From positions 32,927 to 96,926 of the forward strand of contig CAWGLN010000010.1 in the NCBI GenBank assembly GCA_963823435.1: a DNA stretch of 64,000 bases, given 5' to 3'. A program made the position numbers and the translations under genes. The notes below the pieces were generated by a model, which was not told where the DNA came from, did no database searches, and saw only the letters and a list, made by a program, of their open reading frames with translations. The DNA is from CAKZML01 sp963823435 (lineage in GTDB: Bacteria > Pseudomonadota > Gammaproteobacteria > Steroidobacterales > BM003). This document shows, in pieces, positions 38,135-47,352 of this stretch; position 1 is the first letter of the stretch, and the number at the start of each line of letters is the position of its first letter.

Positions 38135-40582
38135 GTGTCTGAAGACAAAACTGAATTGACTCCCGAAACGCCGGAATCGCCGGATATTGCGGAGGTGCGT
38201 GGCGCCATCCCGGTGCTGCCCCTGCGTGACGTGGTGGTCTACCCGCACATGGTGATACCGCTATTCGTGGGCCGGGACCGTTCTATCAAGGCGCTGGACC
38301 AGGCCATGCAGGACGGCAAGCAAATCGTTTTGCTGTCCCAGACTGAAGCGGATATCGACGACCCGAAGGCAGAAGACCTGTATCTGCTGGGCACCCTGTC
38401 CACCATCCTGCAATTGCTCAAGCTGCCTGACGGCACCGTGAAGGTGCTGGTCGAAGGGGGCGAGCGCGCGCGTGTAGACAAGTTGTATAGCGGTGAGTTT
38501 TTCTCGGCCGACTTTACGGTGTTGCCGGAAAGCGTGGCCACCGATGACCGTGAAATGGATGTGCTGTCCCGCTCGGTGATGTCCCAGTTCGAGCAGTACG
38601 TGAAACTGAACAAGAAAGTTCCGCCGGAAATCCTCGCCTCGCTGGCCGGGATTGAACAGGCGGGCCGCCTGGCGGATACCATCGCCGCGCACATGGCGCT
38701 GAAGCTGTCCGAGAAACAGGCCATCCTGGAAATCCAGGATGTGCGGGCGCGACTTGAACACATCATGGGCTTGATCGAGGGCGAGATCGATGTGCTGCAG
38801 ATCGAAAAGCGCATCCGCGGCCGGGTCAAGCAGCAGATGGAGAAGAGTCAGCGTGAGTACTACCTGAATGAGCAGATGAAGGCCATTCAGAAAGAGCTGG
38901 GCGAGATGGAAGATGCGCCCAACGAGCTGCAGGACCTGGAAGACCGTATTGACAAGGCCGGCATGAGCAAGGAGGCCCGCGAGAAGGCGAGCTCCGAGCT
39001 GGGCAAGCTGAAGTTGATGTCACCCATGTCGGCAGAGGCCACGGTAGTACGCAACTACATTGACTGGCTGCTCAAGGCGCCGTGGAAAAAACGCAGCAAG
39101 GTGCATCACGACCTGACCAAGGCCGAGGAAGTGCTGGAAGCCGATCATTACGGTCTGGAAAAGGTCAAGGAACGCATTCTTGAGTACCTCGCGGTACAAC
39201 AGAGGGTGAAACACTCCAAGGGTCCGATCCTGTGCCTGGTGGGACCGCCCGGCGTGGGCAAGACGTCGCTGGGGCAGAGCATCGCCCGCAGTACCAACCG
39301 CAAGTTCGTGCGCATGAGCCTGGGTGGGGTACGCGACGAGGCCGAGATTCGTGGTCATCGTCGTACCTATATCGGTTCCATGCCCGGCAAGATCGTGCAG
39401 AACCTCGGCAAGGTGGGTGTGCGTAATCCGCTGTTCCTGCTGGATGAAGTCGACAAGATGTCCATGGATTTCCGTGGTGATCCGTCATCGGCCCTGCTGG
39501 AGGTGCTGGATCCGGAGCAGAACACGACCTTCAACGACCATTACCTGGAAGTGGACTTCGACCTGTCCGAGGTGATGTTCGTGTGCACGGCCAACAGCCT
39601 GAATATTCCGCCGCCATTGCTTGATCGTATGGAAGTCATACGCATCCCCGGTTACACCGAGGATGAGAAAATGAAGATCGCCACGCGCTACCTGGTGGCC
39701 AAGCAGATCACTCAGAACGGTCTCAAGCCGGATGAGCTCAGCATCTCCGAGGGCGCCATCCGTGACATCGTGCGGTATTACACCCGCGAGGCCGGTGTGC
39801 GCAGTCTGGAACGCGAGATTTCCAAGATCTGCCGCAAGGTGGTGAAGGAACTGCTGTTGCGTCCGCGCAAGAGCAAGGTGCGTGTAATGCCCAAGAGCCT
39901 GGGCAAGTACCTGGGTGTGCGGCGCTTCCGTTACGGCCGTGCCGAGGAGAACGACCAGGTCGGTCAGGTTACCGGTCTGGCGTGGACCGAAGTGGGTGGT
40001 GAATTGCTCACCATTGAATCCGCTGTGGTTCCCGGCAAGGGCAAGCTCATACACACCGGTCAACTTGGCGAAGTGATGCAGGAGTCCATCCAGGCCGCCA
40101 TGACCGTGGTCAGGAGTCGCGCAGCGGTGCTGGGTGTAGACGAGAATTTCCACCAGAAACTGGATGTGCATATCCACGTTCCCGAGGGCGCCACGCCCAA
40201 GGACGGTCCCAGTGCGGGCACGGCCATGTGCACGGCCCTGGTGTCGGCGCTGACCAAGATTCCGGTGCGTTCGGATGTGGCGATGACCGGAGAGATCACC
40301 CTGCGTGGCGAAGTTCTGCCTATCGGTGGTCTGAAGGAAAAACTGCTGGCTGCCCATCGGGGTGGCATTACCACGGTGCTGATACCTGAAGAGAACGAGA
40401 AAGACCTTGCCGAGATTCCGAAAAACATCAAGGATCACCTGGATATTCGCACGGTGAGATGGATAGACCAGGTCCTGGAGCTGGCCTTGCAACATATGCC
40501 GGTACCGGGTCCGGAGGGCAAGGAAGAAGCCAAGCCGGCGGCGACTAATGAGGAGCGTGGCAAGGAAATCCACGCGCATTGA
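38135..40582 (+). CDS. lon: ATP-dependent protease Lon
   Basis: An 815-residue AAA+ serine protease. The N-terminal substrate-binding LON domain begins IPVLPLRDVVVYPHMVIPLFVGR, the ATPase has Walker A GPPGVGKTSLGQS, and the protease domain carries the Ser-Lys dyad S693 (KDGPSAGTAM) and K736 (GLKEKLLAAHRGG). The start is GTG with a GAGGTGAAG ribosome site. A sigma-32-like promoter precedes it and a strong terminator follows. It degrades misfolded and regulatory proteins in the cytoplasm. Confidence 0.97.
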   Translation: MSEDKTELTPETPESPDIAEVRGAIPVLPLRDVVVYPHMVIPLFVGRDRSIKALDQAMQDGKQIVLLSQTEADIDDPKAEDLYLLGTLSTILQLLKLPDGTVKVLVEGGERARVDKLYSGEFFSADFTVLPESVATDDREMDVLSRSVMSQFEQYVKLNKKVPPEILASLAGIEQAGRLADTIAAHMALKLSEKQAILEIQDVRARLEHIMGLIEGEIDVLQIEKRIRGRVKQQMEKSQREYYLNEQMKAIQKELGEMEDAPNELQDLEDRIDKAGMSKEAREKASSELGKLKLMSPMSAEATVVRNYIDWLLKAPWKKRSKVHHDLTKAEEVLEADHYGLEKVKERILEYLAVQQRVKHSKGPILCLVGPPGVGKTSLGQSIARSTNRKFVRMSLGGVRDEAEIRGHRRTYIGSMPGKIVQNLGKVGVRNPLFLLDEVDKMSMDFRGDPSSALLEVLDPEQNTTFNDHYLEVDFDLSEVMFVCTANSLNIPPPLLDRMEVIRIPGYTEDEKMKIATRYLVAKQITQNGLKPDELSISEGAIRDIVRYYTREAGVRSLEREISKICRKVVKELLLRPRKSKVRVMPKSLGKYLGVRRFRYGRAEENDQVGQVTGLAWTEVGGELLTIESAVVPGKGKLIHTGQLGEVMQESIQAAMTVVRSRAAVLGVDENFHQKLDVHIHVPEGATPKDGPSAGTAMCTALVSALTKIPVRSDVAMTGEITLRGEVLPIGGLKEKLLAAHRGGITTVLIPEENEKDLAEIPKNIKDHLDIRTVRWIDQVLELALQHMPVPGPEGKEEAKPAATNEERGKEIHAH

Positions 40583-40598
40583 TGCGTTCGATGCTGGG

Positions 40599-40626
40599 CC
40601 CGGCCGTCAGGCCGGGTCTTTTTCTT
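40599..40626 (+). terminator. Rho-independent terminator of lon
   Basis: A seven-pair GC stem CCCGGCC/GGCCGGG with a GTCA loop, followed by TCTTTTTCTTT. It begins 17 bases after the lon stop. Confidence 0.9.
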
Positions 40627-40803
40627 TGCGACCTGTAACGGGTATTGACTTTGTCAAGCCGTGAATTGGCTTGCTACTTGACAACGCAGGTTGTCTGAAA
40701 AATCAATCACTCGCAGTACATTGTGCATGCGCGAATATTTGTGTAGCGATTTTTCAAGGCATGAATTTCGTTGATTAGAGGAAATTGTTTTCGGTGTGCT
40801 TTG

Positions 40804-40833
40804 TTGACAGCCCTTTTTTGCCGCTGGTATAAA
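40804..40833 (+). promoter_or_regulatory. Sigma-70 promoter of hupB
   Basis: A consensus TTGACA and TATAAA separated by 18 bases, within the 370-base AT-richer gap between lon and hupB. It leaves a leader of about 155 bases. Nothing else in the gap was recognised. Confidence 0.7.
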
Positions 40834-40996
40834 TTCAAGCGAATCAGGACGGAGGCGGCGGACGCACTGGACTAACTGTCGAGACGAAGCAAACGGTGAC
40901 GGACCACTAAGCAACCACAATGCCGTTCCCACACAACGCCCCGGGCAACAATTGACGGGCGTTCTTTTTTAACTTCCATGATATGAAGGGTACTTT

Positions 40997-41269
40997 ATGA
41001 ACAAGGGTGATTTAATTGATGCCGTTGCCGCGGCCTCTGGTCTCTCCAAGGCTGACTCCACCAAGGCTGTTGATGCAGTAGTTAGCTCCATTACCGCTTC
41101 GTTGAAGCGTGGCGACCAGGTTTCCCTGGTTGGCTTTGGTACCTTTGCCGTTAAACATCGTGCAGCCCGTTCCGGTCGCAATCCCCGCACCGGTGAAACC
41201 ATCCAGATCGGTGCCAGTAATGCTCCTGGATTTAAGGCTGGAAAAGCTCTGAAGGATGCCGTAAACTAG
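40997..41269 (+). CDS. hupB: DNA-binding protein HU-beta
   Basis: A 90-residue nucleoid protein that bends DNA as a dimer. The arm signature GFGTFAVKHRAARSGRNPRTGETIQI is clear and the N-terminus MNKGDLIDAVAAASGLSKADS is typical. The lon-hupB-ppiD order is conserved in gammaproteobacteria; here two tRNA genes sit between hupB and ppiD, as in Pseudomonas. It has its own strong promoter. Confidence 0.98.
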   Translation: MNKGDLIDAVAAASGLSKADSTKAVDAVVSSITASLKRGDQVSLVGFGTFAVKHRAARSGRNPRTGETIQIGASNAPGFKAGKALKDAVN

Positions 41270-41299
41270 CGCGCCTTCGCAGGTGCTGACCTTGCCGAT

Positions 41300-41375
41300 G
41301 GGTGCTTAGCTCAGCTGGAAGAGCGTCGCCTTTACACGGCGAAGGTCGGGGGTTCGATCCCCTCAGCACCCACCA
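41300..41375 (+). tRNA. tRNA-Val (TAC)
   Basis: Acceptor GGGTGCT/AGCACCC, anticodon loop TTTACAC (TAC) between TCGCC/GGCGA, T-arm GGGTTCGATCC, encoded ACCA. It lies 30 bases after hupB. Confidence 0.97.
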
Positions 41376-41380
41376 GATCA

Positions 41381-41457
41381 GGAGTGGTAGTTCAGTTGGT
41401 TAGAATACCGGCCTGTCACGCCGGGGGTCGCGGGTTCGAGTCCCGTCCACTCCGCCA
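41381..41457 (+). tRNA. tRNA-Asp (GTC)
   Basis: Acceptor GGAGTGG/CCACTCC, anticodon loop CTGTCAC (GTC) between CCGGC/GCCGG, encoded GCCA. Five bases separate it from tRNA-Val, so both are probably one transcript. Confidence 0.97.
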
Positions 41458-41465
41458 AATGGTGA

Positions 41466-41492
41466 GGCGCCCGTGCAGGGCGCCTTTTTTTT
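41466..41492 (+). terminator. Rho-independent terminator of the tRNA-Val/tRNA-Asp transcript
   Basis: Stem GGCGCCC/GGGCGCC with a GTGCA loop followed by eight Ts. Confidence 0.92.
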
Positions 41493-41604
41493 GCCCCGGG
41501 CGGTCCGGGGCGCGACAATAAGCGGGTGCGTGATACAGCGGTGTTCGCACTTATTGAGTAACCGGCGCATTGGGCGCCGACAGTAACAAGTAAACCGGGG
41601 TCAC

Positions 41605-43503
41605 ATGCTGCAGCGAATTCGTGACAAATTGACCGGCTGGGTAGCCGGCACAATCATCTTCATCATTGCTATCGCCTTTATTTTCTGGGGCGTAGACTTT
41701 GGCTTTTTTAGTCGTGACTACATCGCCCTGGTCAACGGCGAGGAAGTGCCGGCGGCCCGGTACCAGAACGCGGTACAAAACCAGGTCTCCCAGGCGCAGC
41801 GCAGTTACCAGGACGAACTGCCGGAGTTGTTGCTCAAGCAAATACGCAGCTCGGTACTGGAGAGCCTGATCAGTCGTGAATTGCTTTCACAGCGTATCAA
41901 ACAGCGCGGCTACCGGGTTGGTGATGACTTGCTCCTGCAGAGCATCCGTGACATCGAGGCCTTCCAGGTTGACGGCAAGTTTTCGCTGGATGTTTACCAT
42001 GCACGCCTGGCGGGTGTTGCCCGCAGCGCCGCGGGTTTTGAAGCCGAGCAAAGAGAATCGCTGCAGATGGGCCAGATCCAGGACGGCATTGGCGGCAGCG
42101 AGTTTTTGACCGCCTCGGAGACCACGCGCCTGATCGAGTTATTCGAGCAAAAACGCCAGGTGGCTATCGCCAGGATCACCCCCCAGCAGTTTGAGCTCGC
42201 GGTCCAGGTTGATGACGCAGCGGTTCAGGCCTACTTCGAGCAGAACAGCGACAAGTTCCTCACCCCCGAATCGGTGACCCTGCGCTACGTGGAAATCGAG
42301 GGCGCCGATCTGAGCGACGAAGTACAAGTCTCCGAAGAGGAACTTCGGGCCTATTTCGAAAAAGTGCAGGATCAATTCATCAGTATCGAACGGCGTCAGG
42401 CCAGGCACATTCTGATCACGGAAGGCGACGACGAGGCAGCTGCCCATGCGCATGCGCAGGAACTGGTCGCCCGTCTGCGGGATGGCGAGGACTTCGCTGC
42501 CCTGGCTGCCGCCGAATCGGCCGATATCGCGACAGCGTCGTCAGGTGGTGACCTGGGCTGGGTGGATCCGGAAACGTTCGAGGGTGATTTGAGTGTAGCC
42601 ATTTTCTCCCTGCCCAAGGGCCAGGTCAGTGATCCGGTGCACTCGGCCTTCGGTCTGCACATCCTTCGGGTAGACGATATCGAGGCCGGTCAGTCCAGCA
42701 CTTTTGAACAGGTGCGGGTCGAGCTGGAAGCGGAGTACCGCAAGAACAAGTCTGCCGAGCGTTACTACGCCCGGGCAGAGAAGCTTGCCGAGCTGGCGTT
42801 TGAAAACCCCTCGGAACTGCAAACAGCGGCCGATGCGGTGGGCGCGACGATCAGGGAAATCCCCGGTTTTACCCGTGATGACCAGTCATCCTTCCCCGGT
42901 CACCCCGAGGTGGTCGAGGCGGCGTTCAGCCTGGGCACCCTGGAAGACGGGGAGAACAGCCGGGTGATCGAACTGGGTGAGAATCACGCCATGGTGTTGC
43001 GTATAACTGACCACAAACTGCCCCAGCCCCAGCCGCTTGAACAAGTCCGTGATGTCATTGTGCAGACACTGAAGAGCGAGCAGGGACGGGAAATGGCCGC
43101 CACGGCAGGCAACGAGTTGCTGGCCGCGGTGGAGCAGGGTGCAGCACTTGAGACCGCGGCGGCGGAGAAGTCTGCGGACTTCCAGCCGGCCCGACTGGTC
43201 GGCAGGGGCGACCGCCAGGCGTCGCCAGAACTTGTGGCTGCGATTTTCAGGGCGCCCAAGCCGACAGACGCGCCCCTGGTCAGGGGTATGCCCCAGTTTG
43301 ACGGCAGTTACGTCGTCTACGAGATCAGCGAAGTGATACCGGGCAGGCTGGGGTCGGTATCCACCGAAGCCCGCCTGGCTGCCAGGCGCGCCATGGCGCA
43401 GCAACTGGGCAACGCCACCTTCGAGACCTATTTGCAGGACCTGCGCCAACGGGCCACGGTCAGGGTGTTTGAAGACACGTTTGGGCAGACGCCACCGCAG
43501 TAA
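41605..43503 (+). CDS. ppiD: Periplasmic folding chaperone PpiD (SurA_N/parvulin)
   Basis: A 632-residue protein with one N-terminal transmembrane helix (about residues 12-34: VAGTIIFIIAIAFIFWGVDFGFF) and a large periplasmic part. A SurA-like N-terminal region is followed by a parvulin isomerase domain near residues 265-360 (RRQARHILITEGDDEAAAHA ... GDLGWVDPETFEG ... HSAFGLHILRVDDIEAG). PpiD works near the Sec translocon on newly exported proteins. The location after hupB is the conserved one. Confidence 0.95.
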   Translation: MLQRIRDKLTGWVAGTIIFIIAIAFIFWGVDFGFFSRDYIALVNGEEVPAARYQNAVQNQVSQAQRSYQDELPELLLKQIRSSVLESLISRELLSQRIKQRGYRVGDDLLLQSIRDIEAFQVDGKFSLDVYHARLAGVARSAAGFEAEQRESLQMGQIQDGIGGSEFLTASETTRLIELFEQKRQVAIARITPQQFELAVQVDDAAVQAYFEQNSDKFLTPESVTLRYVEIEGADLSDEVQVSEEELRAYFEKVQDQFISIERRQARHILITEGDDEAAAHAHAQELVARLRDGEDFAALAAAESADIATASSGGDLGWVDPETFEGDLSVAIFSLPKGQVSDPVHSAFGLHILRVDDIEAGQSSTFEQVRVELEAEYRKNKSAERYYARAEKLAELAFENPSELQTAADAVGATIREIPGFTRDDQSSFPGHPEVVEAAFSLGTLEDGENSRVIELGENHAMVLRITDHKLPQPQPLEQVRDVIVQTLKSEQGREMAATAGNELLAAVEQGAALETAAAEKSADFQPARLVGRGDRQASPELVAAIFRAPKPTDAPLVRGMPQFDGSYVVYEISEVIPGRLGSVSTEARLAARRAMAQQLGNATFETYLQDLRQRATVRVFEDTFGQTPPQ

Positions 43504-43509
43504 CAAGAA

Positions 43510-43540
43510 TCGGGCCCGTCCCGGGCAGGGGCGGGCCCGA
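43510..43540. terminator. GC-rich hairpin after ppiD, possible terminator
   Basis: TCGGGCCCG and CGGGCCCGA can pair around a short loop, extending into CCC/GGG. The following bases are ATAAAAAGAG, not a T run, so terminator function on the plus strand is uncertain. The 43541-43809 gap shows no gene. Confidence 0.35.
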
Positions 43541-43809
43541 ATAAAAAGAGGCCGTGAAGCTATAGTGCGATCACGGGATGGTTGGAGTTCAACCGAACCG
43601 TTTCCCCACGCAGGCGGATTCCGATTGCGTCGGTACAAGTGGCCGAATAGCAATACGTGGGGACGAATCCATCACTGCACACGTGATAGGGTGGTTCACG
43701 TTCACGGGATCACCTTGCATGCGCAGATCCTGATTGCTCTTGTTGCGGCATGCCTGAATAATGTGGCGAGCCGGTAAATCAGCGCCAGGAAGAAAGTAGG
43801 GAAGTTCAC

Positions 43810-45108
43810 ATGACCAAACTCAAGCTGCACTGGCAAATTCTGATAGCACTTGTCCTGGCGGGCATCATCGGGTCCCTGGTTTCCGAAACCACCTCCATTT
43901 TCGGCGTACCCGTGGTCAATGCATTCGACTTTGTCGGCACCCTGTTTATCAATGCGCTGAAAATGCTGATCGTGCCCTTGATCGCGTCGTCCATCGTGGT
44001 CGGCGTGGCCGGTATCGGTTCTTCCAGCAACCTTGGGCGCCTGGGCGGCAAGACCATTCTGTTCTACGCCACTACAACCTTCATGGCGATCCTGGTGGGA
44101 CTGGTGCTGGTCAATCTTGTGCAGCCTGGTCTGGTCGACGGACAGCCCGCGCGCGATCTGCTGGCCCTGGACGCGGATGTCTCCGATGTGCAGGCACGTG
44201 TGGGTGGCAAGGGCGCCGGCGACGTGGTGGAAATATTTCTGCGCATGGTACCGCCCAATATCATTGCAGCTGCAGCCCAGGGTGAAATGCTGGGTCTGAT
44301 TTTCTTCAGCATTCTTTTCGGATACTTCATGACCCGCCTGGAACACGAGGCGGCGGAACCGCTGTTTCGTTTCTGGGACGGTCTGTTCAAGGTCATGATG
44401 CGCATGACCGAGTTTGTCATGGCGTTTGCCCCGATAGGCGTGTTTGGATTGGTGGCCAGTACCATCGTGCGAACGGGTTTTGGTGCGGCCGGACCACTGG
44501 CCGTATTCGCCGGGACCGTGCTGGCTGCGCTGGCCTTCCATGCGCTGGTGACCCTGCCTGTCTTGATCAGGGTCCTGGCCAGGGTCAGTCCCTTCTGGAT
44601 GTACAAGGGAGTGACACCGGCCCTGCTTACCGCGTTTTCCACCGCCTCGTCCTCGGCCACCCTGCCGGTGACCATGGATTGTGTGGAGAAAAACGTGGGT
44701 GTCTCCAACAAGATCAGCAGTTTCGTGTTGCCCCTGGGCGCCACCGTGAATATGAACGGCACTGCCTTGTATGAATGCGTGGCTGCCATGTTCCTGGCCC
44801 AGGCCTACGGTCTGGAGATGACCTTCGGTATGCAGTTCTCCGTGGTGCTCATCGCGCTGGTGACCTCCATCGGTGTGGCGGGCATCCCCAGTGCCTCGCT
44901 GGTCGCCATCGCCATCATCCTGGGCGCGATCGGTCTGCCGGTGGAAGCCATAGGCGTGCTGTTCGTATTCGATCGCATCCTGGATATGTGCCGCACCAGC
45001 GTCAACGTACTCGGCGACGCCGCCTGCGCCACCATCGTGGCCAGCCTGGAGGGCGAGCAGCTGGGCCCCGAAGCGGTCGCCGCCAAGGCCCACGCCAAAT
45101 CCAATTAG
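43810..45108 (+). CDS. Dicarboxylate/amino acid:cation symporter (DAACS)
   Basis: A 432-residue transporter of the GltP/DctA/GltPh family. The serine-rich re-entrant loop is STASSSATLPVTMDC and the substrate and sodium region reads PLGATVNMNGTALYE; GIPSASLVAIAIIL forms the second re-entrant segment. Substrate could be glutamate, aspartate or C4-dicarboxylates and is not decidable here. Its TAG stop lies inside the first copy of a repeat array (AATTAGGGGGACAG), so the repeat supplies the stop codon. Confidence 0.92.
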   Translation: MTKLKLHWQILIALVLAGIIGSLVSETTSIFGVPVVNAFDFVGTLFINALKMLIVPLIASSIVVGVAGIGSSSNLGRLGGKTILFYATTTFMAILVGLVLVNLVQPGLVDGQPARDLLALDADVSDVQARVGGKGAGDVVEIFLRMVPPNIIAAAAQGEMLGLIFFSILFGYFMTRLEHEAAEPLFRFWDGLFKVMMRMTEFVMAFAPIGVFGLVASTIVRTGFGAAGPLAVFAGTVLAALAFHALVTLPVLIRVLARVSPFWMYKGVTPALLTAFSTASSSATLPVTMDCVEKNVGVSNKISSFVLPLGATVNMNGTALYECVAAMFLAQAYGLEMTFGMQFSVVLIALVTSIGVAGIPSASLVAIAIILGAIGLPVEAIGVLFVFDRILDMCRTSVNVLGDAACATIVASLEGEQLGPEAVAAKAHAKSN

Positions 45109-45236
45109 GGGGACAGCAACCTTAATTAGGGGGACAGCAACCTTAATTAGGGGGACAGCAACCATAACTCCCTATGAATTAGGGGGACAGCAACCATAAC
45201 TCCCTATGAATTAGGGGGACAGCAACCATAACTCCA
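45103..45236 (+). repeat. Left RAYT-flanking array: five direct GGGGGACAGCAACC units
   Basis: Units start at 45103, 45124, 45145, 45177 and 45209. The first three are spaced 21 bases and the last ones 32 bases, the longer units adding ATAACTCCCTATG. All point the same way. Confidence 0.93.
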
Positions 45237-45322
45237 TGTTCCAGGCAGATTTGGCGGTTGGTCTTGCGTCATTCGTCGGACAGACTGTATAGCCAATTCC
45301 TTCTAGAAAGAGCAGGTTTACT

Positions 45323-45982
45323 ATGCCAAGGATGGCGCGCCTCGTGATTCCAGGCTATCCACACCACATCACGCAGCGTGGTAATCGTGGGCAGAAAACG
45401 TTTTTCGAAGTCAGGGACTATCGGGCCTATCTTGAATTGGTGACTGAACTCAAGGATGAGGCCGGCGTCGAGATCTGGGCGTATTGCCTCATGCCCAACC
45501 ATGTGCATCTGGTTGCCGTACCTCAGCATAAACACAGCTTGGCGAAATTATTTGGTGCCGCTCACCGTCGTTATGCCAGGAAAATTAATGTGGCCCATGG
45601 CTGGATTGGGCATCTGTGGCAGGGCCGATTTCACTCATTCGTCATGGATGAGACGCATCTGCACGCGGCTGTGCGATACGTCGAGCTCAACCCGGTACGG
45701 GCTGGCTTGTGCAGCCGCCCTGATGACTGGCGATGGTCAAGTGCCATTGCGCAACTACATGACACACCTGATGCTCTAGTGAGCGTTGCACCGATGCGTG
45801 CGCGAATATCCGATTGGCGTGGCTACTTGAGCGATGAATTGACAACGAAAAATCTTGATGTCTTGCGCAGACACACCAGAACCGGCCGTCCTGCTGGCGA
45901 CAGAATGTTTATTGAAAAGCTGGAGGCATTTACGGGGAAACGTTTACGACGACGAAGACCCGGTCCTCGGAAAGCGAGATAA
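45323..45982 (+). CDS. REP-associated tyrosine transposase (RAYT, Y1/IS200-like)
   Basis: A 219-residue single-strand DNA nuclease-transposase. The HUH motif is H60-V-H62 in MPNHVHLV and the catalytic tyrosine is Y119 in RYVELNPVRAG, followed by WRWSS, which is the RAYT consensus; it opens MARLVIPGYPHHITQRGNRGQ. RAYTs are domesticated single-copy relatives of IS200 transposases that spread REP palindromes. Here the gene is framed by direct repeats on the left and by inverted copies of the same repeat on the right, pointing to these as its cognate sequences. Its TAA stop begins the right-hand repeat. Confidence 0.93.
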   Translation: MPRMARLVIPGYPHHITQRGNRGQKTFFEVRDYRAYLELVTELKDEAGVEIWAYCLMPNHVHLVAVPQHKHSLAKLFGAAHRRYARKINVAHGWIGHLWQGRFHSFVMDETHLHAAVRYVELNPVRAGLCSRPDDWRWSSAIAQLHDTPDALVSVAPMRARISDWRGYLSDELTTKNLDVLRRHTRTGRPAGDRMFIEKLEAFTGKRLRRRRPGPRKAR

Positions 45983-46043
45983 GGTTGCTGTCCCCCTAAT
46001 TAGGGCCTTCGACACCAAGATAAGGTTGCTGTCCCCCTAATTA
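45980..46043 (-). repeat. Right RAYT-flanking pair of inverted repeat units
   Basis: Two copies of TAAGGTTGCTGTCCCCCTAATT at about 45980-46001 and 46021-46042, inverted relative to the left array. The first contains the RAYT stop codon, the second ends two bases before the fabI stop. Confidence 0.93.
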
Positions 46044-46044
46044 T

Positions 46045-46836
46045 TTACTCGCTGGTGTCGATGGTCATGCCGATGCTGTGGAAGCCCGAGTCCACATACA
46101 GGATTTCGCCGGTGATGCCGCTGGCCAGGTCCGAGCACATGAACGCGGCGGCATTACCCACCTCGTCAATCGTCACATTGCGACGCATGGGTGCAGCCTT
46201 CTCGAATTCCTTCATCATGCCGCGCAATCCGGACACACCGGAGGCGGCCAGGGTCTTGATGGGACCCGCGGAGATGGCGTTCACACGGATGTTGTCCGGT
46301 CCCAGGTCGCTGGCCAGGAAACGTACACCGGATTCCAGGCTGGCCTTGGCCATACCCATTACGTTGTAGTTCGGAACGGCCTTGACCGCGCCCAGGTAGC
46401 TGAGTGTCAGCAAAGCCCCGGCACGCCCCGCCATCATGCCCTTGGCGGCCTTGGCCAGGGCAATGAAGCTGTACGCGCTGATGTCGTGGGCGATGGCAAA
46501 ACCCTCACGCGTCGTTGAATCGGCGAAACGACCGGCGAGCTGCTCGCGCGGCGCGAAGCCCACGGCATGCACCACGATATCCAGACCGTCCCAGTGTTGC
46601 CTGACGCTCTCGAAGGCGGCGTCGATCTGTTCATCCGAAGCCACATCCATGGGGAAGGTCAGGGTCGAGTTACACTCGGCGGCCATCTTTTCCACACGGC
46701 TCTGGAGTTTCTCGTTCTGGAAGGTGAAGGCCAGTTCGGCGCCCTCGCGATGCATGGCCTGCGCGATGCCCCAGGCGATGGAGCGGTTGCTGGCGACGCC
46801 AACGATCAAGGCACGTTTGCCTGCGAGAAATCCCAT
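46045..46836 (-). CDS. fabI: Enoyl-[acyl-carrier-protein] reductase (NADH)
   Basis: A 263-residue short-chain dehydrogenase-like enzyme for the last reduction in each round of fatty-acid elongation. It starts MGFLAGKRALIVGVASNRSIAWGIA (NADH site). The catalytic pair is in NYNVMGMAKASLE (Tyr, six residues, Lys), and SAYSFIALAKAA supplies the second conserved Tyr. It is the usual target of triclosan-type inhibitors. The gene is on the minus strand and its 3' end abuts the right RAYT repeats. It follows ppiD in related genomes, here with a symporter and RAYT in between. Confidence 0.96.
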   Translation of the reverse strand: MGFLAGKRALIVGVASNRSIAWGIAQAMHREGAELAFTFQNEKLQSRVEKMAAECNSTLTFPMDVASDEQIDAAFESVRQHWDGLDIVVHAVGFAPREQLAGRFADSTTREGFAIAHDISAYSFIALAKAAKGMMAGRAGALLTLSYLGAVKAVPNYNVMGMAKASLESGVRFLASDLGPDNIRVNAISAGPIKTLAASGVSGLRGMMKEFEKAAPMRRNVTIDEVGNAAAFMCSDLASGITGEILYVDSGFHSIGMTIDTSE

Positions 46837-47352
46837 GGTGTACTCCCCCTGGCGATCACGCTCGGGTCTGACGCGGTCGCGGTTATGTGTTCATATACTC
46901 GTTTTTAAGCAGGGCGCCGGGTCCACCCGGGTGTCTTGCGGACGACCCAAAGACCAGGCTTCATCGAATTGTGCCGCAACAGCCACCCTGATGACCAGTC
47001 TTTGAGCCAGCACGGCCCGGGTGTTGGGCGCGAACTGTCGCCGGGGTGGTCAAGGCAGGGCGGGTGATACGAAGGCCGGAACCAGACCACCGGGCTTTGG
47101 AGATTGCCTGGTCATTTGCATGCGCACGCGTTTCCGATTTTGCGGCTTTTCGTGGCGTCGCCTTGCCGGTGACGGGACAAGATGCGAGCGGACCGCAGCC
47201 CGCAGATGCGTGCCTCTTGAATTACCTGGAGGAGGCCCTGCATGAATCAGGTGGCTGAAAAAGGTGCCTGTCACCTATTTCCCGTAGATGGAAGTCTCTG
47301 GAAATACCTGGAGGGCCCCGTGACTAAATCAGGTGCCTGTCACCCATTTTCG
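46837..47352. other. Gene-free stretch between fabI and mltD with two GGTGCCTGTCACC repeats
   Basis: No convincing gene in 516 bases; short open frames have no recognisable features. Near the mltD end are two copies of GGTGCCTGTCACC (47263-47275 and 47332-47344), each preceded by similar words (CCTGGAGG...CC, AATCAGGTG), suggesting a duplicated unit of about 70 bases. The promoter of fabI should lie at the left side of this gap. Confidence 0.55.

Noticed and set aside
39485..40579. 364-codon minus-strand frame opposite lon
   Set aside because: Mirror of the Lon protease domain coding sequence; no start context or similarity.
43702..45165. 487-codon minus-strand frame over the symporter gene
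   Set aside because: Low-complexity His/Gln/Gly-rich product typical of a shadow; its start is read from the repeat array.
47046..47258. 70-codon ORF in the fabI-mltD gap
   Set aside because: No family features and it runs into a repeat; treated as non-coding.
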